Source: an uncultured Desulfovibrio sp.
Lineage (GTDB): Bacteria; Desulfobacterota; Desulfovibrionia; Desulfovibrionales; Desulfovibrionaceae
Reading direction: 5' to 3'
Assembly (NCBI GenBank): GCA_945871415.1
Contig: CAMBWG010000166.1
Coordinates: 1-5,563, forward strand
Length of the DNA: 5,563 bases
Shown: one piece after another, positions 5,524-5,563 of the stretch
Layout of the letters: each line of letters opens with the position of its first letter
Numbering within the stretch: position 1 is the stretch's first letter
Made by a program: the position numbers and the translations under genes
The notes under the pieces: generated by a model
The model's input: the letters and a program-made list of their open reading frames with translations, nothing else
What the model was told of the DNA's origin: nothing
The model's database searches: none

Positions 5524-5563
5524 TCACGGGCTTTCGGAAAACTCCGCCTCGAGTTTCACCTTT
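5524..5563 (-). CDS. Probable C-terminal end of a convergent gene (partial)
   Basis: Read on the - strand from the window edge, one frame gives KVKLEAEFSESP followed by TGA (5524-5526). The charged, alternating residues and GC-biased codons (GTG, CTC, GAG, GCG, AGC) look like a real protein end. It stops just beyond the terminator of the facing vWA-OmpA gene, a natural convergent arrangement. Only 12 full codons are visible, so no family can be named, and a chance reading frame is possible. Confidence 0.4.
   Translation of the reverse strand, partial: KVKLEAEFSESP

Noticed and set aside
1..5563. tRNA or rRNA genes, CRISPR arrays, insertion sequences or attachment sites
   Set aside because: No regularly spaced repeats, transposase-like frames or recognisable RNA genes were seen.

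Overview
The window is GC-rich bacterial DNA. It carries part of an oxygen-independent (cobalt-early) cobalamin pathway and a separate envelope-protein gene. The GC-biased, alanine-rich coding sequence, the fused CbiE-CbiT enzyme, CbiD and the periplasmic vWA-OmpA protein with a bacterial signal peptide fit a Gram-negative anaerobe. The Desulfovibrio/Bilophila group is my best guess. That assignment is inference from gene content and style, not from a marker gene.

Layout, left to right. (1) Positions 8-57 form a very strong perfect hairpin with no gene. (2) cbiF/cobM lies on the + strand at 139-918. (3) Facing it on the - strand is a tight three-gene unit, transcribed from right to left: a DapF-like two-cysteine racemase (4262 to 3384), cbiD (3387 to 2209) and fused cbiET (2212 to 956). 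Both junctions in this unit are 4-base ATGA stop/start overlaps, so the three proteins are probably translationally coupled. (4) A 203-bp divergent intergenic region (4263-4465) is dense in candidate promoters, inverted repeats and phased A-tracts. (5) A vWA-OmpA periplasmic protein is encoded at 4466-5464 (+), followed by a clear intrinsic terminator (5488-5519). (6) The last 40 bases probably hold the C-terminus of a gene on the - strand.

CbiF adds the C11 methyl group, CbiD the C1 methyl group, and CbiET the C15 methyl group (with decarboxylation) and the C5 methyl group of the corrin ring. Together they cover four ring methylations between cobalt-precorrin-4 and cobalt-precorrin-8. The intervening CbiG, CbiJ and CbiC steps must be encoded elsewhere. 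I see no cobalamin riboswitch.

The most unusual item is the first gene of the - strand operon. It keeps both catalytic cysteines of the diaminopimelate epimerase fold but lacks most residues that bind the substrate in true DapF. It is therefore probably a racemase or epimerase of another substrate, tied by overlap to corrin-ring synthesis.
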